Assembly (NCBI RefSeq): GCF_964275005.1
Contig: NC_092701.1
Span: forward strand, 13,080,670 to 13,144,669
Direction of reading: 5' to 3'
DNA: 64,000 bases
Origin: Diadema setosum
Taxonomy: Eukaryota; Echinodermata; Echinoidea; Diadematoida; Diadematidae
Within the stretch, counting starts at the first letter, position 1. Each line of letters opens with the position of its first letter. The position numbers were made by a program, and so were the translations under genes. This document shows, piece after piece, positions 12,101 through 27,100 of the stretch. Under the pieces are notes generated by a model that worked only from the letters and a program-made list of their open reading frames with translations, was not told the DNA's origin and did no database searches.

Positions 12101-15100
12101 ATTACAATACCGCCTGCTTAACAAGTTCACCTGTGAAGAATCTATGCATGCCTAAGTCTTTTGTTCTGGTTCCTTGAACCCCAACTCATGCATTCTTACG
12201 GCAAGGCTGCCATGTCATCATCCTTGTTCATTGCAATTTGTTACAAATTTTGAAAACACCCTCATTCCTCATCCCAATCACTATAAATTCTGAAACTCCG
12301 TTTTAACTGGTTTATAGTTGTTCAAATGTAAAAGTCTGAGAATCATCCGGAGGTCCCCTTTAAAAACTGATCTGCCTTACCTCATCTTCCTTTAGCTCCA
12401 CCTCCTCATCCCGTAGTCTGGCAATCTGCTGCAGCTCACTGGTGTACTGAGTCTGTAGGGCCATCTCCTGGGCCCGGGCTGCACCAAGATCCTCGGCAAG
12501 GTGGGCCAGCTCTGAGTCCTTGGCCCTGCTGGCTGCTAGGGCCTCCTCCAACTCACTGGACAGATTATCCTGCAGGAAATCCATTGATCAACATCAGAAA
12601 TCTAGACAGTTACTTTCCACTCTGGCCAACTATTACATGACTTGGTGTTCAAAAAAAAACATCACACTGCCATCATTGCTCTGTGCACGCGCTTACTCAA
12701 AGACACAAACACACAAACAAGTTCAAAATCCTCAAGAAATGGAAAAGACATGCACACATGCAGCATATTGAGTGATATTTTATATCTGCAAGTAAACTCA
12801 CATAAATGGTGAAATACTGTACCAGTAGAAACTCCTTACTTTACAATTCAGATTTAATTAATGGGCAATAAAGTATTCGTAGCTGTTTACAAAAACATAC
12901 ATCAAACATTTGAATGTTTCTACAGATAAATGGGGCTCTATAAATGCTGTTTCATCATCATCGTCATCATCATCAAATCAAGAAAGATATATTGTACTCC
13001 TCACAGAACCCTTACTTTAAACTGGACTGCATGATACTATAGTGACTTGTTTTTCACCTTAACCCTATTCTAACTGGGGGGGGGGGGGGGGGTCAAATTG
13101 ACCCCCCCTCGACGTTTCGCGCCACGATTCCGCAACGCGCAAAGATTTTGCCGCGTCGTTTCGTGACCTTTTTCATTTGAGTCTCCCGCATATTTTGAGA
13201 CCAAATTTGCGACGTCCGGGTACACCGTTTTGAAGTTATGCAGTGTTTTGCGTATGCATGTCAACCCGAAAAACACTCAAATTCATGATTTCGTGTGCAA
13301 ATCCAATGCAAAGTGTGTTTTTTTGTTTAATCAATATAAATTAGATTATTTCAACTTTTAACCATTGAAATAAATCAATTCTAATGCAGATAAGCTTGAA
13401 AAAGTGCCTCCAACAAATTTTGGCACAAAACAATAGAAAACAAAAGATCGAAAAAACAATAAAATACATAAGAAATTAACAAAACAATAAAAACAAAAGA
13501 AAACGATTTTGATTGTGCTATTCTTTTTACGAGAAAATTGTTTGATGTGTCTTCTTTGATGTAATCCTTCAGTCTTTTAGATGGAGTTATAAGTGAAAAT
13601 ATGATTTCATGCGTTAGTTTGCATAATTAATCTATAAAAAAATATGAAATCAAAATTTTTCTATTGTATGACCATGTTATCTTGTAGTTGACATCCGGCT
13701 CTATGTTCAGGCAAAATTTTGCGGCGATCGCGCGATCGGCGGCCGAGATCTGAAGGGGGGGTCAAATTGACACCCCCCCCCCCCCCCCCCAGTAAAAACT
13801 TGGTCTCAAATAGCCCAGTTAGAATAGGGTTAACAATTTCCACAAATCTATGGCAGATTAGCAGGATAAAGACAGATCTTGAAAGTAACTTGCTAAGAAA
13901 GATGTCTGACCTGTTGCCTGTGAGCCTCAGCCAGCTGTCTCTGTATCTCAGCCAGACTGACCTGGGTCTGTTGGGCCTGCTCCCTGCCAAGCCTCAGATG
14001 CTGTCCCTTCTCTATGCATTCCTCTTTCTGAGCCTTCAGGTCTGACATCAGCTCTTCCACTCTCTGGGGTGGGGGTGGGGGAATAGACTTTAACTTTTTA
14101 TGTGCCACGTTCACACGCCAAGTTCGATGGTGTGCCAAGTTCACATGCACGTATTTTACTCAAACACACAGACCCACCCAAACCAACTGAGAAATCACCA
14201 AATATGCTATAGTACAATGAAACTTCACTTGCTGTACCATTCCTCTCACATGTATCTTGCATTGTGTGGTGATTGAATATCAAGTGGTGTTCCTCATTTG
14301 GATTTTCAAATAAATTCTCCTTATGTACCAGTTTAAGTTATGTTGAAGTTATGTTGAAGTGAAGTTTTTGTCCCTGTTCTGTGTGCAAAAGTCATGCCTA
14401 GACAATAATGTAGTCACTGGTCATTTTCAAGAAAAATCATAGATTTGTCATCAAGTTTACATCAAAGCAATGCTTGGAATTTACTCTACAACTTTGCTCA
14501 TCGCATGTCCAGCAAAACAAAATCAATTAACAAGTCACATGGAGATGAAAAACAAAATTCTTCCCAAAGCATGGCTGGTTGCAGTCTCAAAATACGAATG
14601 TGGCACACAGGGGGTTTACACCGTAGTACATAAATAGATAAAATACAGTCACACCTGAATAATAGCTAGCTGTGTACAGCATGAAACGCATGGTCATCTG
14701 CACTGCCAAGGGCAGCCCCATTGTACAGCAATACAAAGTTTTATCAGCTGATATCACAGTTTATATACAGACCCATTCTATAAAAACAAATAACGCACAG
14801 GTGTAAGATTGTGATGTCGGTGGAGAAGCAGCACACTTTCAGGTATTCGCAATGTCGTACAACATGCACTCGGCTGCGTTGTGCATATACTGCAACATTG
14901 CAAATGACCGAGAGTGCCCTGCATCTCCACTGACGCACTTTCCCCTGTGTATTATTTGGATACCAGTAATATAGAATCAGCTTGCATGGACATGTTGCAA
15001 GAAATCGTTTAAAAGAAAAAGAAAGAAAAAAATGCAAATACAAGTGAAATTGCTGTCAAATATTTTGCTCACCTGTTCTAGCCGTGTCACTGTTTTGCTC

Positions 15101-18100
15101 TTGAGTGCAAGCTCACCATCCTGTTTTTGTATAGTCTGCTTCAGGTCATGTAGGCGTACTTCACTTGATTGACTATCCTCCCTTAGCTTCCCTTCCTTCT
15201 CTTCAAGCTCTGTAATCTGGTAGTACGATAAAAACGAAGCTGATTGTATTATGATGAGTTAAAAATCAATTCTTCCACCTCAAATCCAAGTTCATTATCT
15301 GTCAAAATTGTCCAATTTACGGACATGCTGTGCATGATTAAGAATATGTACTTTGTATGTCCACTGTCTTACCATTTCAGACATCACATTCAGCTCATCA
15401 CTGCACAGTCCCACTCATTACATTTCGTGTGTTGTCAAAGCTTGAACAGCCATCGTGAACAGCACCTCAATCAAGTTGGGAGTATCAACCCATTCCGCCA
15501 CAATTCTCTGAGAGCCTTCTATGCCCCCACACAAGACTGTTTTTGCAGGTTGACAGAGAATGGACAGGTTGGTATTTCTCCTGTGCGGAAGCAATCAAAT
15601 GGTACGGTACATACACCCCCTTTCCATGGTCAACTATATGTTCCATCGAACAATGAAAATATTGGTCGTGCGCGAGGAATGAATCATTTACGCTGATGGG
15701 TTCGCAAAATCTTTTGATATACACAAAACAAGACAATGGGGTCAATGAAAGCCAAAATCTACTAAGCTCAGCCTTGATCGCTATGTAGATCTTCATACAA
15801 GTTTTATAGCAGAACAAGCACACACTACATTGGAAAAGGGCAAGTAATACTGTGATATACACATTTTTCATACAGAAAGGGAACAAATACTGATAGAGAC
15901 TCCCATCTTTCTATCAAAGCCATTTTTCTGGGCAATATGATACAAATAAACATGAAGTCAGGCCAGAAATGCAGGCGCCCTTGTCTACATTTTGGGAACC
16001 ACAAGGTTCCCATAAGGAACAGGTTAACTTAGAGCACACAGCTTGAGCCTCACCCTCTGCTTGCTCTGCTTCAGCTGATACTGACACTTGTTGAGACTTG
16101 TCTGTAGCTGTAGGATCTCTCTCTCCATCTCACTCTGTCTCTCCTTCACTGTCACATCCAGCTGACTAACCTGCATTGAACAGAAAACAGTGAGTTGGCT
16201 CATTAGTTAGCACGTCTGCCTTCGACCAAAGCAACTTAAGTTCGATACCCGAGTTTCACTGAGCAATGTTGTGTGTAATCATACCTTTAGCAAGAGGCAA
16301 AACACTCTGTCCCTCGGATAGGACATAAAATGGAGGTCCTATGTGTGAGAGAGTAACAACTCAGGCACGTAAAAGATCCCGCTTCATTCATTCATTGCAA
16401 AGAGCAGGGTGTTTAACCCGGTGAAGTGGCCCCGCCTCACATCCAACCGGACCCAGTGGAAGACCAGCTTAGTGTAGCTAAATATGGGCTATCCAGCCAT
16501 TTTCTCAGATGGAAAAATGAACAAACAAACAAACAAACAAAACACATACTACAGCCACACTTCACTAGGGTACAGTAAAGTCTAGTATATGGCTTATGCA
16601 AATTTGTGATCACTATTATGTACATGACACATCATTATGGCAAAAGACATCCTATAATTAATAGGCTGACACTTACATGTGTAAGGTGTGCCTATTTTGT
16701 GCTTAAGTCCAAGGATCAAGGTTAAACCATGGATTAAATTGATTATTACTAACTCTATGAATTCCATATGATGTATATCATGTGTCCTTGCAACTCTGAG
16801 ATCTATTTGAAGCTCACCACCAAGAGTGGACTTTTGTAGGAGTATGCTTTTGGTTATCAGGTGTTGGTCTTAAAAGGCAAACACTTCTGAAATTATGAAA
16901 ATGTTCATGTTGTAAGAAGTCTTGACTGAAAGCAGAACACACAAATGAGCGCGCTTGTCGTCTGCAATAACGTCAAATGGTTATAATGCTTGCTTGGTAG
17001 ATTTCACAATCAAACTTGCACTGCACACAGTACTTATCATCTTTGGTTTGTCAAGTATATGAAGTGCTTATTTCAAGCCACAATCAGTTTTATTTGAGGC
17101 AAGAAAATCATCTACCTCTTCTTATCCTCAAACAAAACTTCGAAAATGCAAGTCATGGCAACATGGATTGGTACGGAAAAGTTCTATCAAACAACAGAAT
17201 ATAATCACACATCGACGAAGGGCTCCCTCACCTGGGCCGATCGCTGGAGTAGTTCCCTCTGACTGGTCCTCAGAGCTAGGTCCATCTCTGCCATGTCTCT
17301 CTCCTTGCACCTAACCTCCTCCTGACTCTGTCTGTAAACCACAGATTAAATGTACATGTTAGAGACCAATTAGAGTGGAGATACCATGGCATGGGAAGGC
17401 TGGTGGCCTGGCTCGGATATGTTTGAGAATCCCCGTAACAAATTGGGTACAGCTTTTATTACTGATTTCTTCTAATCTCTCTACATAAGTACATACACAG
17501 CCCAGCCCCATATATTCAAATTTACCCCTGTAGGTAGGAAATGAAGATTGACTCCATCAGGCCGCCCATGTGTTCGTGTGCTACCGGATCTTTAAGATCA
17601 GCAGAGACAGAGAGAGAGTGAGTACAACTCTTGTAGTCATGTCATACATCTGGAATCATGAAATGAATCCTGAATACTAATGAATGACTTTACCAAAAAT
17701 GAAATATATCATGAAGAATACAAACTTGAAACTTTCTACTGATAAACAAATCATTATGGCATACCTAAAACTGTCACACCACCTTGAAAACAGTGCAATT
17801 TTCTGACTATATACTAGGGCGTTTTTGTTTTGATTCATGTTCTTCTCAAAATGTCGCAACATATGAATGTGATTGAATAGATATTTTTGTCACATATTGG
17901 GGACAGGATCAAACTGAAACCATATGTCACAGTTTAAAAGTAGCAGCAACAGTACTCTTATGGAAATCTGAAAATATTTTTGTACAGCATTATTCACAAT
18001 ACAACTGGTAAACTCTACATACTTTCTGTGTTTTCCTACATTGATCTTAGACAGTCAGACACTTCTGGGCTGTTTCATTTGGAGCTAAAATCAATCCAAA

Positions 18101-21100
18101 GGTCAAATCAACAGATCTTAGGGACTATTTTGGGATCACAGTCCTCAGAAGTTAGGAACTGTTTCACTAAGACATTTGGGACCAAAATCTTGTTCATACC
18201 ATGCCATGTTCCAGAATACATTTTGTTATATCTATGTATCCTTGCCAACTACATCTGTTCTGAATCTGTTCTAACTGTGGGGTTATTGTTTGGCACAATA
18301 TGGTTCCAATGTTAGTAAAACAGGGTCCAGTTCTCACTCCAGTGCCTGAAAAAGTAGGCCGAGGGATCAAGTGAAGTCCCAGGATTCTAGGCTGACCTGA
18401 GGGAGTCATTGAGCTCCTGCATGCGCTCCTCTTTCAGCTTGTTGTCAGCCTTGCTCCTCTGCAGCAGCCGATGGAGCTCTCCCAGCTGGGTGGCCGCCTC
18501 CCTCAGGTCTTCCTGGGCCTGATGCAGCTCGTCGTCAAGGTGACGGCATCGCTCCTTGGATTGCCGGGACTCCTCACGGGTCCTCTCAAGCACCTCATCC
18601 ACCTCCTTGGCTGGGAGGGACATAATAGCAGCCAAGGATGGGATTTTATACACAGCTATATGAATCTTTGCTTTGTATAACATGTCATTTTCATCTTTTG
18701 AAGAAGATAAAATATCAAATTTTGCATGATTTGACACAAACAATGTGACAGAAAGACAAAGATGGGAGAGTGCTATACCATATTCTAAGGACTGACAACT
18801 TATTCTCCTGCAAACACACAGCATTTTATCGCCTCATTCAATGAAGAGCAAAACTGATCACTAATGTAACACTCCAACATCAACAAGTGGCCTTGAATTC
18901 AGGACTTGAAATTTGAAATTATTCTGTGCACACACACGTTTTCCAATGTGTGACACATGATATTTGGTTTGCTCTACCAACTGTACATTAATCAGACTCA
19001 GTAGAGAATGAAATTTTGGGGTTGGCAACCAAATAAGTTCCAACTGATTGCATATATGGTCTTTCAGACCTGAAACTGTCATTAGTGTAAGTAAATGATC
19101 TCAAAAGGTATTATTTTTCTTTATCCTCGGCAGACATGTAGCAAATACAGGCAAGTGTACTGTGGTACATGTTTAGTGATGCCCTTCATGTCACAGGGCC
19201 AATACGAGTGTATGTGTCTTATGTGTACACACAGATGCTGAAATAGCAGGGTTAATGATTGAAAGTACCGTGTGTCCCCCAAAAAAATTACAACAGGACC
19301 CTCCGTAATGATAACTTTAAAAATAGTGAATCAATCTAAATACAATTTCAGGGTACGAAACTATAACTCATTGCCCACATCTTACAGAAAACCCCATTTG
19401 ATTTGCTTCAGTCATCAAAGAGAGATGAGGAATTTTGTAGAGCATGTCAGGAATCTCTTCCCGCTAAGTTCTGTCTATTGTGTTCACACACAAGAGCATC
19501 CAAGTGCTAAACTTGGAAGAATCAGACTAATGACATGCTTTACAACAATACACATTTCTCTGTGACCGCTTAACCAAATTGAATGGGGTTTTTGTAAAAT
19601 AGTGCTAAGATGTTATATTTTAAGACCCTGAAGTAGCATTTAGACAATTTAATCATATTGGGTGTTATCAATGCGAAAATCTGATTGTAATTTTTTTTTT
19701 GGGGGGGACATACTGTACAGGCGTGTGCACAATAAAATCAAGCCTGAGATTTCACATACCATTCCCCAGCATGTCCTCAAGCTTGGCTTTGGCTGAGTTG
19801 AGTTCCGTCTCCAGCTGTGCAGTCTTCTCTCCTTGATTCTCACCATCCTGTCGAGCTTCTCTCAGCTTCTCTTCTAGGTCCTTGGATGTCACTCTGGCTT
19901 GGCTCAAGTCTGTCTGGGCAGTGCTAGAGTGTTACAATCCCACATACACAGAGAGACAGAAAGAAAATAAAGATGTGTACATCACCTCATGCAGTACTCC
20001 ATCGTATCATCAATTTGGCTTGTGATTTGGCATGTTGCTGTATGTTAAAGAGAAGGTAGAACTGGATGAGTATAGAGTCAAAAAGAAGAAACTCGGGATC
20101 TCTAGTTCAATTCCACACATGGGCTTACATTTGTATGTGACCCGCTACAACAAAAGGATTTGAAAGTCGAAAGTGTAATCTCTGTTGTATATTTCTGTAG
20201 TGTTATCTGTCTGTCTCGTTTGACTTTTATGAATGAGTTTGTGACACAGGGCCTCTAGGGAGAACAGTGCATTGACTACTGATAGGGCCACCCTGTATAA
20301 ATATGACTAAATAAATAAATAAATAAATAAATAAATAGATTTCTTGCCTTTCCTTTGATTATTTAGCTTCGAAATTTTGGCAGATGATAGACAAAACATT
20401 AGGCTACAAAATTATGCCAAAAACAGAAATCTGATTGTTTTGACCAATTTTGATGATGTGACTTCAAACTCGATTTTCTCGGCTCAGCCGTCAGCGACTT
20501 TAGGATCCTTTTGTTGTAGCGGGTCACATATGCCTTACTTCACCTACTGACATAAGAACAGACTGGAACTTTTGCCAATCTGAAATTTCAATTTCAACAA
20601 CTTTAGTCAAGGTAGCTCAAGAATTTTCTCTCGTTTATTTCCCATCAACAGATGAGAGGAAAGATGATTCAGACTCTTTATGACTTTTCCTCTGGGGTGA
20701 CTTGTAACAGCTGGAAAAAATAGCAACTATCAAGCAACATCCACAAAGAAGAGATTCGGATGCATGATAAAAGAACTAAACAAGAACTAATACCACTCTT
20801 GGAGTTTAACTTACACTTCCTAAAAGGGTCATAGAGAGAGAACATATTTCTTCCTCTCTTTCCAATATTTCACATGACAAAGTACAGGATCTACACATTT
20901 TCCCATATCACTGAGCAGTGGACACATTTGGTTTGGCAAAGAATGACTGTGCATGCACGAGGCCAAGCTTCTGCTGTCATGGAGACTCCATGACAAGACC
21001 AGGGATGCTGACCTAGTATTAAACAGCATTGCAGTATTTTGAGGGCTGAAAAGGCAATTGCTACTTTGTTGTTGCTGGAAAGTAGCATTTTTTACCTTTC

Positions 21101-21156
21101 CTGCAATAAACTTGTGTAGTAGTCCAATTCTTTCTTTTCTTCTTTTCTTTTTGAGT

Positions 21157-21187
<31 letters not shown>

Positions 21188-24100
21188 GGGGAAGAAAGGG
21201 TTTTCCCTGAAACCTGCAGTATTTTTTGCTAAAAACTGTGCAGAATACTGGTACATGTACCAGTTGGTATGTTTAAAAGACACATCACAACGCATGCTAC
21301 CGCTGATCTAACCTCAGAATTTCCTTAGCTTCCCTCAGCTGCTGGGTCCTGTCTTCCACCTCAAGACGGGCTTGGTGTAGCTTCTTCTCCAGGGAATCTC
21401 CTTCCCTGGCTGCTGTCACACGCAGCTGGCCTAACTCCTTGGTGAGACCAGATACCTGGGTGAAGAAGGGTTTAACATCTCACATCACTATTAGTCATGT
21501 CATATTGATGTATATGAAAGACACATCCATACCACAGCAGTTTGTCACTTACTATGGACACTTTCACGACACAACTGGAAACCTGTCAGTGAAATCATTG
21601 TATTTTTTAAAATCTTATTTCAGCATCATTGCTAAATGCATCATGATAAATGAAACCTATTTTTCAACTTTCATCTCATACCCAGTGTCCATAAAACCCA
21701 ATCCAAGTTTTATACACTAGGCAAGTCCAAAACAGTCAAGACAAAGTATACCCTGCCTGCAAATTAGTTGTACATGTGGTGTCCTAAATACGGTTGTAGC
21801 CAGCTTCTAGCTTACAAGCCAAAAGAGCACAAAAAGAGAAAATTTTGTGTTTTTTTCTTGTTTACTTTTGGCTGTAATTATCAAAAAAAAAAACAATATC
21901 ATCTGCCTTTTTATAACTTATTGTGGCAGTCATATCATACACTCTTAGTGAAATTGCAAGTCAAACCCAGTTGTTCAGTTTGAAATAAAGTACTTTGTTG
22001 CTGCTGTTGTAACATCCTGCTTTTTTTTTTTATAGGATAATCTACTCCAAAGAGTACTGCTTTGACCCCTTTCAGCGCTGAGGGGTAAGGATGAGGATGC
22101 AGTGTGTTACCTGTTGCTCCAGCTGTGCCTCCCGGTCCTCCAGCTCAGCGATCCTCTCCGTGCTCTGCTGCAGCATCTCCTGTCTCTCCCTCAAGGCCTG
22201 CTCTAGCTCAGAGGACCTCAGTCCTCTCTCCTCCATCTCGGCGGATGCCTTCCCCCAGCGCTCCTCAAGGTCAGCCACCTTCAATACGAGTATAGCACAA
22301 TCCACATCCATCTTAATATGTCATTCCAAACTACATCTCAAGAGACTTTACCCCTTCCCCTGCAAGCAACTTTGTGACAGTGTGTACAATGCTATTGAGT
22401 CTGTGTCCATTGAAACTCAAAGCATACAAAGTGTTAAGAAAGCACGTAAAGTCAAATGAGCAGAATGACCTACAGATGAAGTTTTAGATTTTAATTTTCC
22501 TATTTGTTTACAAGCCTGTTATTATCTAGACAAAAACATATACCTGTGATAATTTTAGTGGAAGAGTTGATGTCATCAGCTGACAGGAAAAGTCTTCCTT
22601 TTAACCGTACACAAAACTTTACTACATTTTTTTTTCCCCTTGTTGAAAAGACAAGAATGAGATGTATCTTTCATAACAAATTATTGAGGGCTTGTAATAA
22701 GCTAGCAACAGGAACACTGTGGGGGGAAGAGGTTGCAGGTGCTGAATCCTGCCCCCTTCCCATTAAAGATATACATTTATAGTGTACAAACCAATGAAAG
22801 AGTTGTGAAGTGATGACCTCAAAGCCTGTTCCACTATGTGTGTGTGATTGCAACCAATCTTACTATTCAGTGAAAACCTGAGAACCATCATGTGTGTCTA
22901 ACGTTTCTCTTTGTCACACAGCCAACTTGAACATGATAAGGAATTGCACTTAAAACCATTCAGAACTTAACTGTGAGGAATGGTATGTCAAACCTGTGTC
23001 ACTGATCAACACAAACATGAAATGTACTGGTGTCTGTCACTCATATTTTTAGGGATCCCAGTTAAAATGGGAGAGGGCCAGAAATACATCTACATGAGGC
23101 TACTTTGCACACAAAAGGGCCTGAACTTTGATACTCCAAGGGTCACGAAAACTGACATCACTGTATTATTCAAGTTTCACATGAGCAGACTTCCACTCGA
23201 GCCTTACCTCTTTGTTCTTCAGCTCAATCTCCTGATCATGTTTCTTCTTCTCCCCTTCCAGCTGGTCGATGTACATCGCCAATTCCTGTTTGCAGACAAC
23301 GAGGGCAGCCTCCATCTGTGACAGTCGAAGGGAGCCCTCGTCTGCTCGGTTCTGCAGGGTGTTCCACAGCTGCTGGTTCTCCACATTCTTCTTGATAACC
23401 TCCTGTGCAGATTCAAAAAGCGTCATGTTGGTTTAGTGACAGAGCAACACTTTACACATCATTGTTTTACTGAGCAAACATACAGATTTGAATATGGATA
23501 TCATGCCAAATTGTTCACAGATATATCCACCACATGTGACAGGAGTACTACTTCATTCTCATATCCTTTTCTGTTTATGAAATAAGCTCAAATAAGAGGC
23601 TTACACAAAAACCAAATCCTACTAGCAAACAATGACAATACAGTACACTCCTGTTATAATGAACATGGTCATAACAAAATTGTATTACAAAGCAGTAAGA
23701 ATTCATGGTCCTAAAATTTTTGTCTACATGTATGTCTTTATATACTTTATTCATTTGGCTGGTATAAAACATTTCAATATGATGAAAGAAAACTGCAGGT
23801 CTCAAGTAGTTTGTCATAATGGGAGTCATATTTATCTATCCTAGATCATAATCACTCATTAATCTGCGATCACCTTAGCCAAATTCATTCTTATCTTGGC
23901 AGCATTCAGAAGGAAGTTCCAATAATATGCTTCCCTTTTTGCTCTAGACTACTAAAGTGGATATACAAAACACAAAAGAGGTGATGAGTTCTGGCACTCC
24001 TGGTGTAATATTCTACTCATTATATAATGATAGAATTATTAAGTCAATCTGCATTTTACACTAAGAACCAACTCTCATGAGTTTGTAATGACAGGATGAC

Positions 24101-27100
24101 AACTTCCCTGTCTCATTTCCTTTTATTTGACATCAAATGGGATACCTCTCCACTTTGAGTATATCAGAGTCTCACACACACACACGGGGACCAGAAGGCA
24201 TCACAAACCTTCTGGCTCTCGGAGAGATCGTCTTGAAGGCGCTGCAGACGTTCCTCTTTCTGGCTCACATCTCTCTCGGCCTGCTTCTTGACTTCTCTCA
24301 GGGTGTGCAGGTCGGTGGTCTGTGCCTCTGTTTTTTGCTGCAGCTACAATCACAGGACAAATCAATAAGCATCCAAATATCTTTGAGTGACTGACAATGA
24401 TTGGCAACAAAGAATGTGCACTTAATTTTGAGCATAAAAGATGATTTGGCCACAAAATATAAAAGGAAACCATAACAAAACTTTATTTTCAACATTACTC
24501 CGAGAGACAAAAATCTTGTAGAAGCATGTGATCTACATTATTTATTTATTTATTTATTTTTCTTTTTCTTTTTTTTTGGGGGGGAGGGAATTTTTGAACC
24601 TGGTAAAACAGCATGACTGATACTACCCAAGGATAGATATACCATGAATGATGGTTTCACTAACCATTTCAAGCTGCTGTTGCAATTCATGGCACTGCTC
24701 AGAATTCAGTTTACGCATCTCTGCAAGCTTTGCTGCATACCCCTCTTCAATTTGCTCTCTGCTCTTCAGCTCTTCCTGATGAAAGAATAGAAAATAAAAA
24801 CTAATATGAATAATTCTAGAGATGACATATTCACAATACAGAGACACATTAAATCCTTTGTATAACAACAGAAAGGTAGATCAAATCGGTACATTGCGGC
24901 AAACAACCGTAGCTCTGTGTACCTTTGCTGAAGTCAGCTGTGATGACTTAGCCTCCACTTCAGCCTGAAGTTCTTGTAGTTTGGCCACATGGGATGAGAA
25001 GGCTGAGGTCTTCTCACTGAGTTGAGACTCCAGAGCAGATACCTGACCTTTGCACTTTTTCAGCTGTTTAGAGATGAAGATAGTGGTAGGCAGTTTACTG
25101 TTTCATGAACGTTATTATTCCAATCCATGCAATAAACCATTCAATACACTCTCAGACATGAATGTTTCGCAATAAACTACCTTTATTTACCTGCTACCTG
25201 CTATAAGGATTACAACCAGCACTGGGCTGTCGCGCAGAAGCTCAGTGGTCTAGGGGATAAGACGCATGTCCGGTAATCAGGAGGTCGTAGGTTTGAATCC
25301 TGCTGGAGTATGTATGACCATGATTTTTTATGTCATGGCTTGTACTGAACACTGATTAATTTGGTGCATACTTACGCTAATACATGGCAATTTGTCAGTC
25401 AGTTGCAAAACTTTGCACTGTGTGGCAAGGAATTTGTCTTTGGGGTATGATGGCGACATTTACACTGATGTGTATCTCTCATTTCGTATGGCACTTAACT
25501 GAACAATTAAAATTGTAAAAAATATGACTTGAAAGAAAGAGGAGGGGCTTGAATTCTCATGAACGCTCAGACCATCTTTTTCATTTGACACCACAGTGCT
25601 AGAGTAGAAGGGAACAAAACTTTCACATTTTTTTTTTTTGATGGCCCTGACTGTTTGTTGTCATACTGAGTAAATCTTTGTGCATTGATTAAATCCAAGC
25701 CTAGAGGAAAACTGTGACAGAATTAGAGTTCACAAATGTACTGAAGCTAGTGTGTGCCTCGGAGAATACAAATTAGTTCCTTGTCTTCTCAACCTTTTTT
25801 GGGTCTGACAAAGCAAGAATGCAAAGAGGTGAGATCCGAGATCTTGACTTCTTGGATATGAGTTTTGGACAAGAAGATGAGATGTAAGATCTTGTCATCT
25901 TGCCCTCTTTGGTCTGAGACGGTGGGATGGCAAGATCCAAGATTTGTTTTCTCAAGTTCTTGGACACAGATAGGTTAACACGGCAAGGAATTACCTTGTC
26001 TTTTTGGTAGCTTTTGTATACTTCCATAGTAAATGTGTTCATATTGTAAGCACAAATATGAGATGCCTCGTGTTAGAAAATGTGCTCGGGGCTTTGGAGT
26101 CTCAAGGAAAGAAGACTGACTTGTAATGGTGCTAAGATCTTGATAGCATCATACCTCCTTCTCAAGGACTGCCACCTCGTTGGCCCTCCCCTGGACCTCA
26201 GCATGGAGCTGAGCTAGCTGGCCGTCTCTCAGGGACATGCGGGACTCGGCAGAGGCCCGTCCAGCCTCGGCCTTGGCAAGCTTGCGCTGGAGGTGGTTGA
26301 TATCGCTAGACTGCTTTCCTGCTTTGGACTCGAGACGGAGAATCACCTTCTCCAGTTCCTGGGTCTTTTTCTCTTCTATTATTATGACAGCACAGGGATT
26401 AATGGATGACAGCAAGATAGGGTGACTCCATATGATGACCAGTAGAATCATACGGCCAAAATTTTCAGTTTTCAGTTTAAAATGAACGGTATAGTTTTGG
26501 TTAAGATGGGGATTCAGGTTTTAACTCTTTGTGAGATAATTAGAAACCACTTACTGTAAAACATGATATATTCGCGGCATGAAATTTTGGTGAATTTGAG
26601 CCGACGGTCTTTTTTGCAGCATGAAATTTTCGTGAATTGCCACTGGCATTTAATGCATACAGTTTTGACAAGAACTTTCGCATGTATTTTAATCTTGCGA
26701 ATCTTGGCGCTCGCAAAATTCGTGAAATTAAAATGCATGCGAATATTCCTCGTTTTACAGTATATGAAATATCAATGAGTATACAATTCCATGAGGAATT
26801 CAAAGTTTATTTGATGAAAATCAGATTTGACATGGCAGAGATATCTAAAAACAAAGCAAAACAAAGTGGTCTTATCAAAAGGTGGGTCCAACCCCTGATG
26901 AAAATGATTTTGATGCTCACCTAGCTTACTCTTTTCCATGAGAGCAGCTAGCTGGGCGCGCAGGCTGGTGGGACTGCGGCTGGACCCCAGCTCTGGCAAG
27001 GACGACAAGCTTGACTGGGGCAAGGGCAGGTTGGCCGAGGATTTCACGTGCTGTAATTCGGCATCCTTCACGGCAAGCTGAAGTCTGCCAATCACACACA

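Noticed and set aside
15244-15886. Overlapping 150- and 133-codon frames on opposite strands in a CCDC18 intron
   Set aside because: Neither has recognisable motifs, splice context or biased codon use; opposed frames of this size occur by chance.
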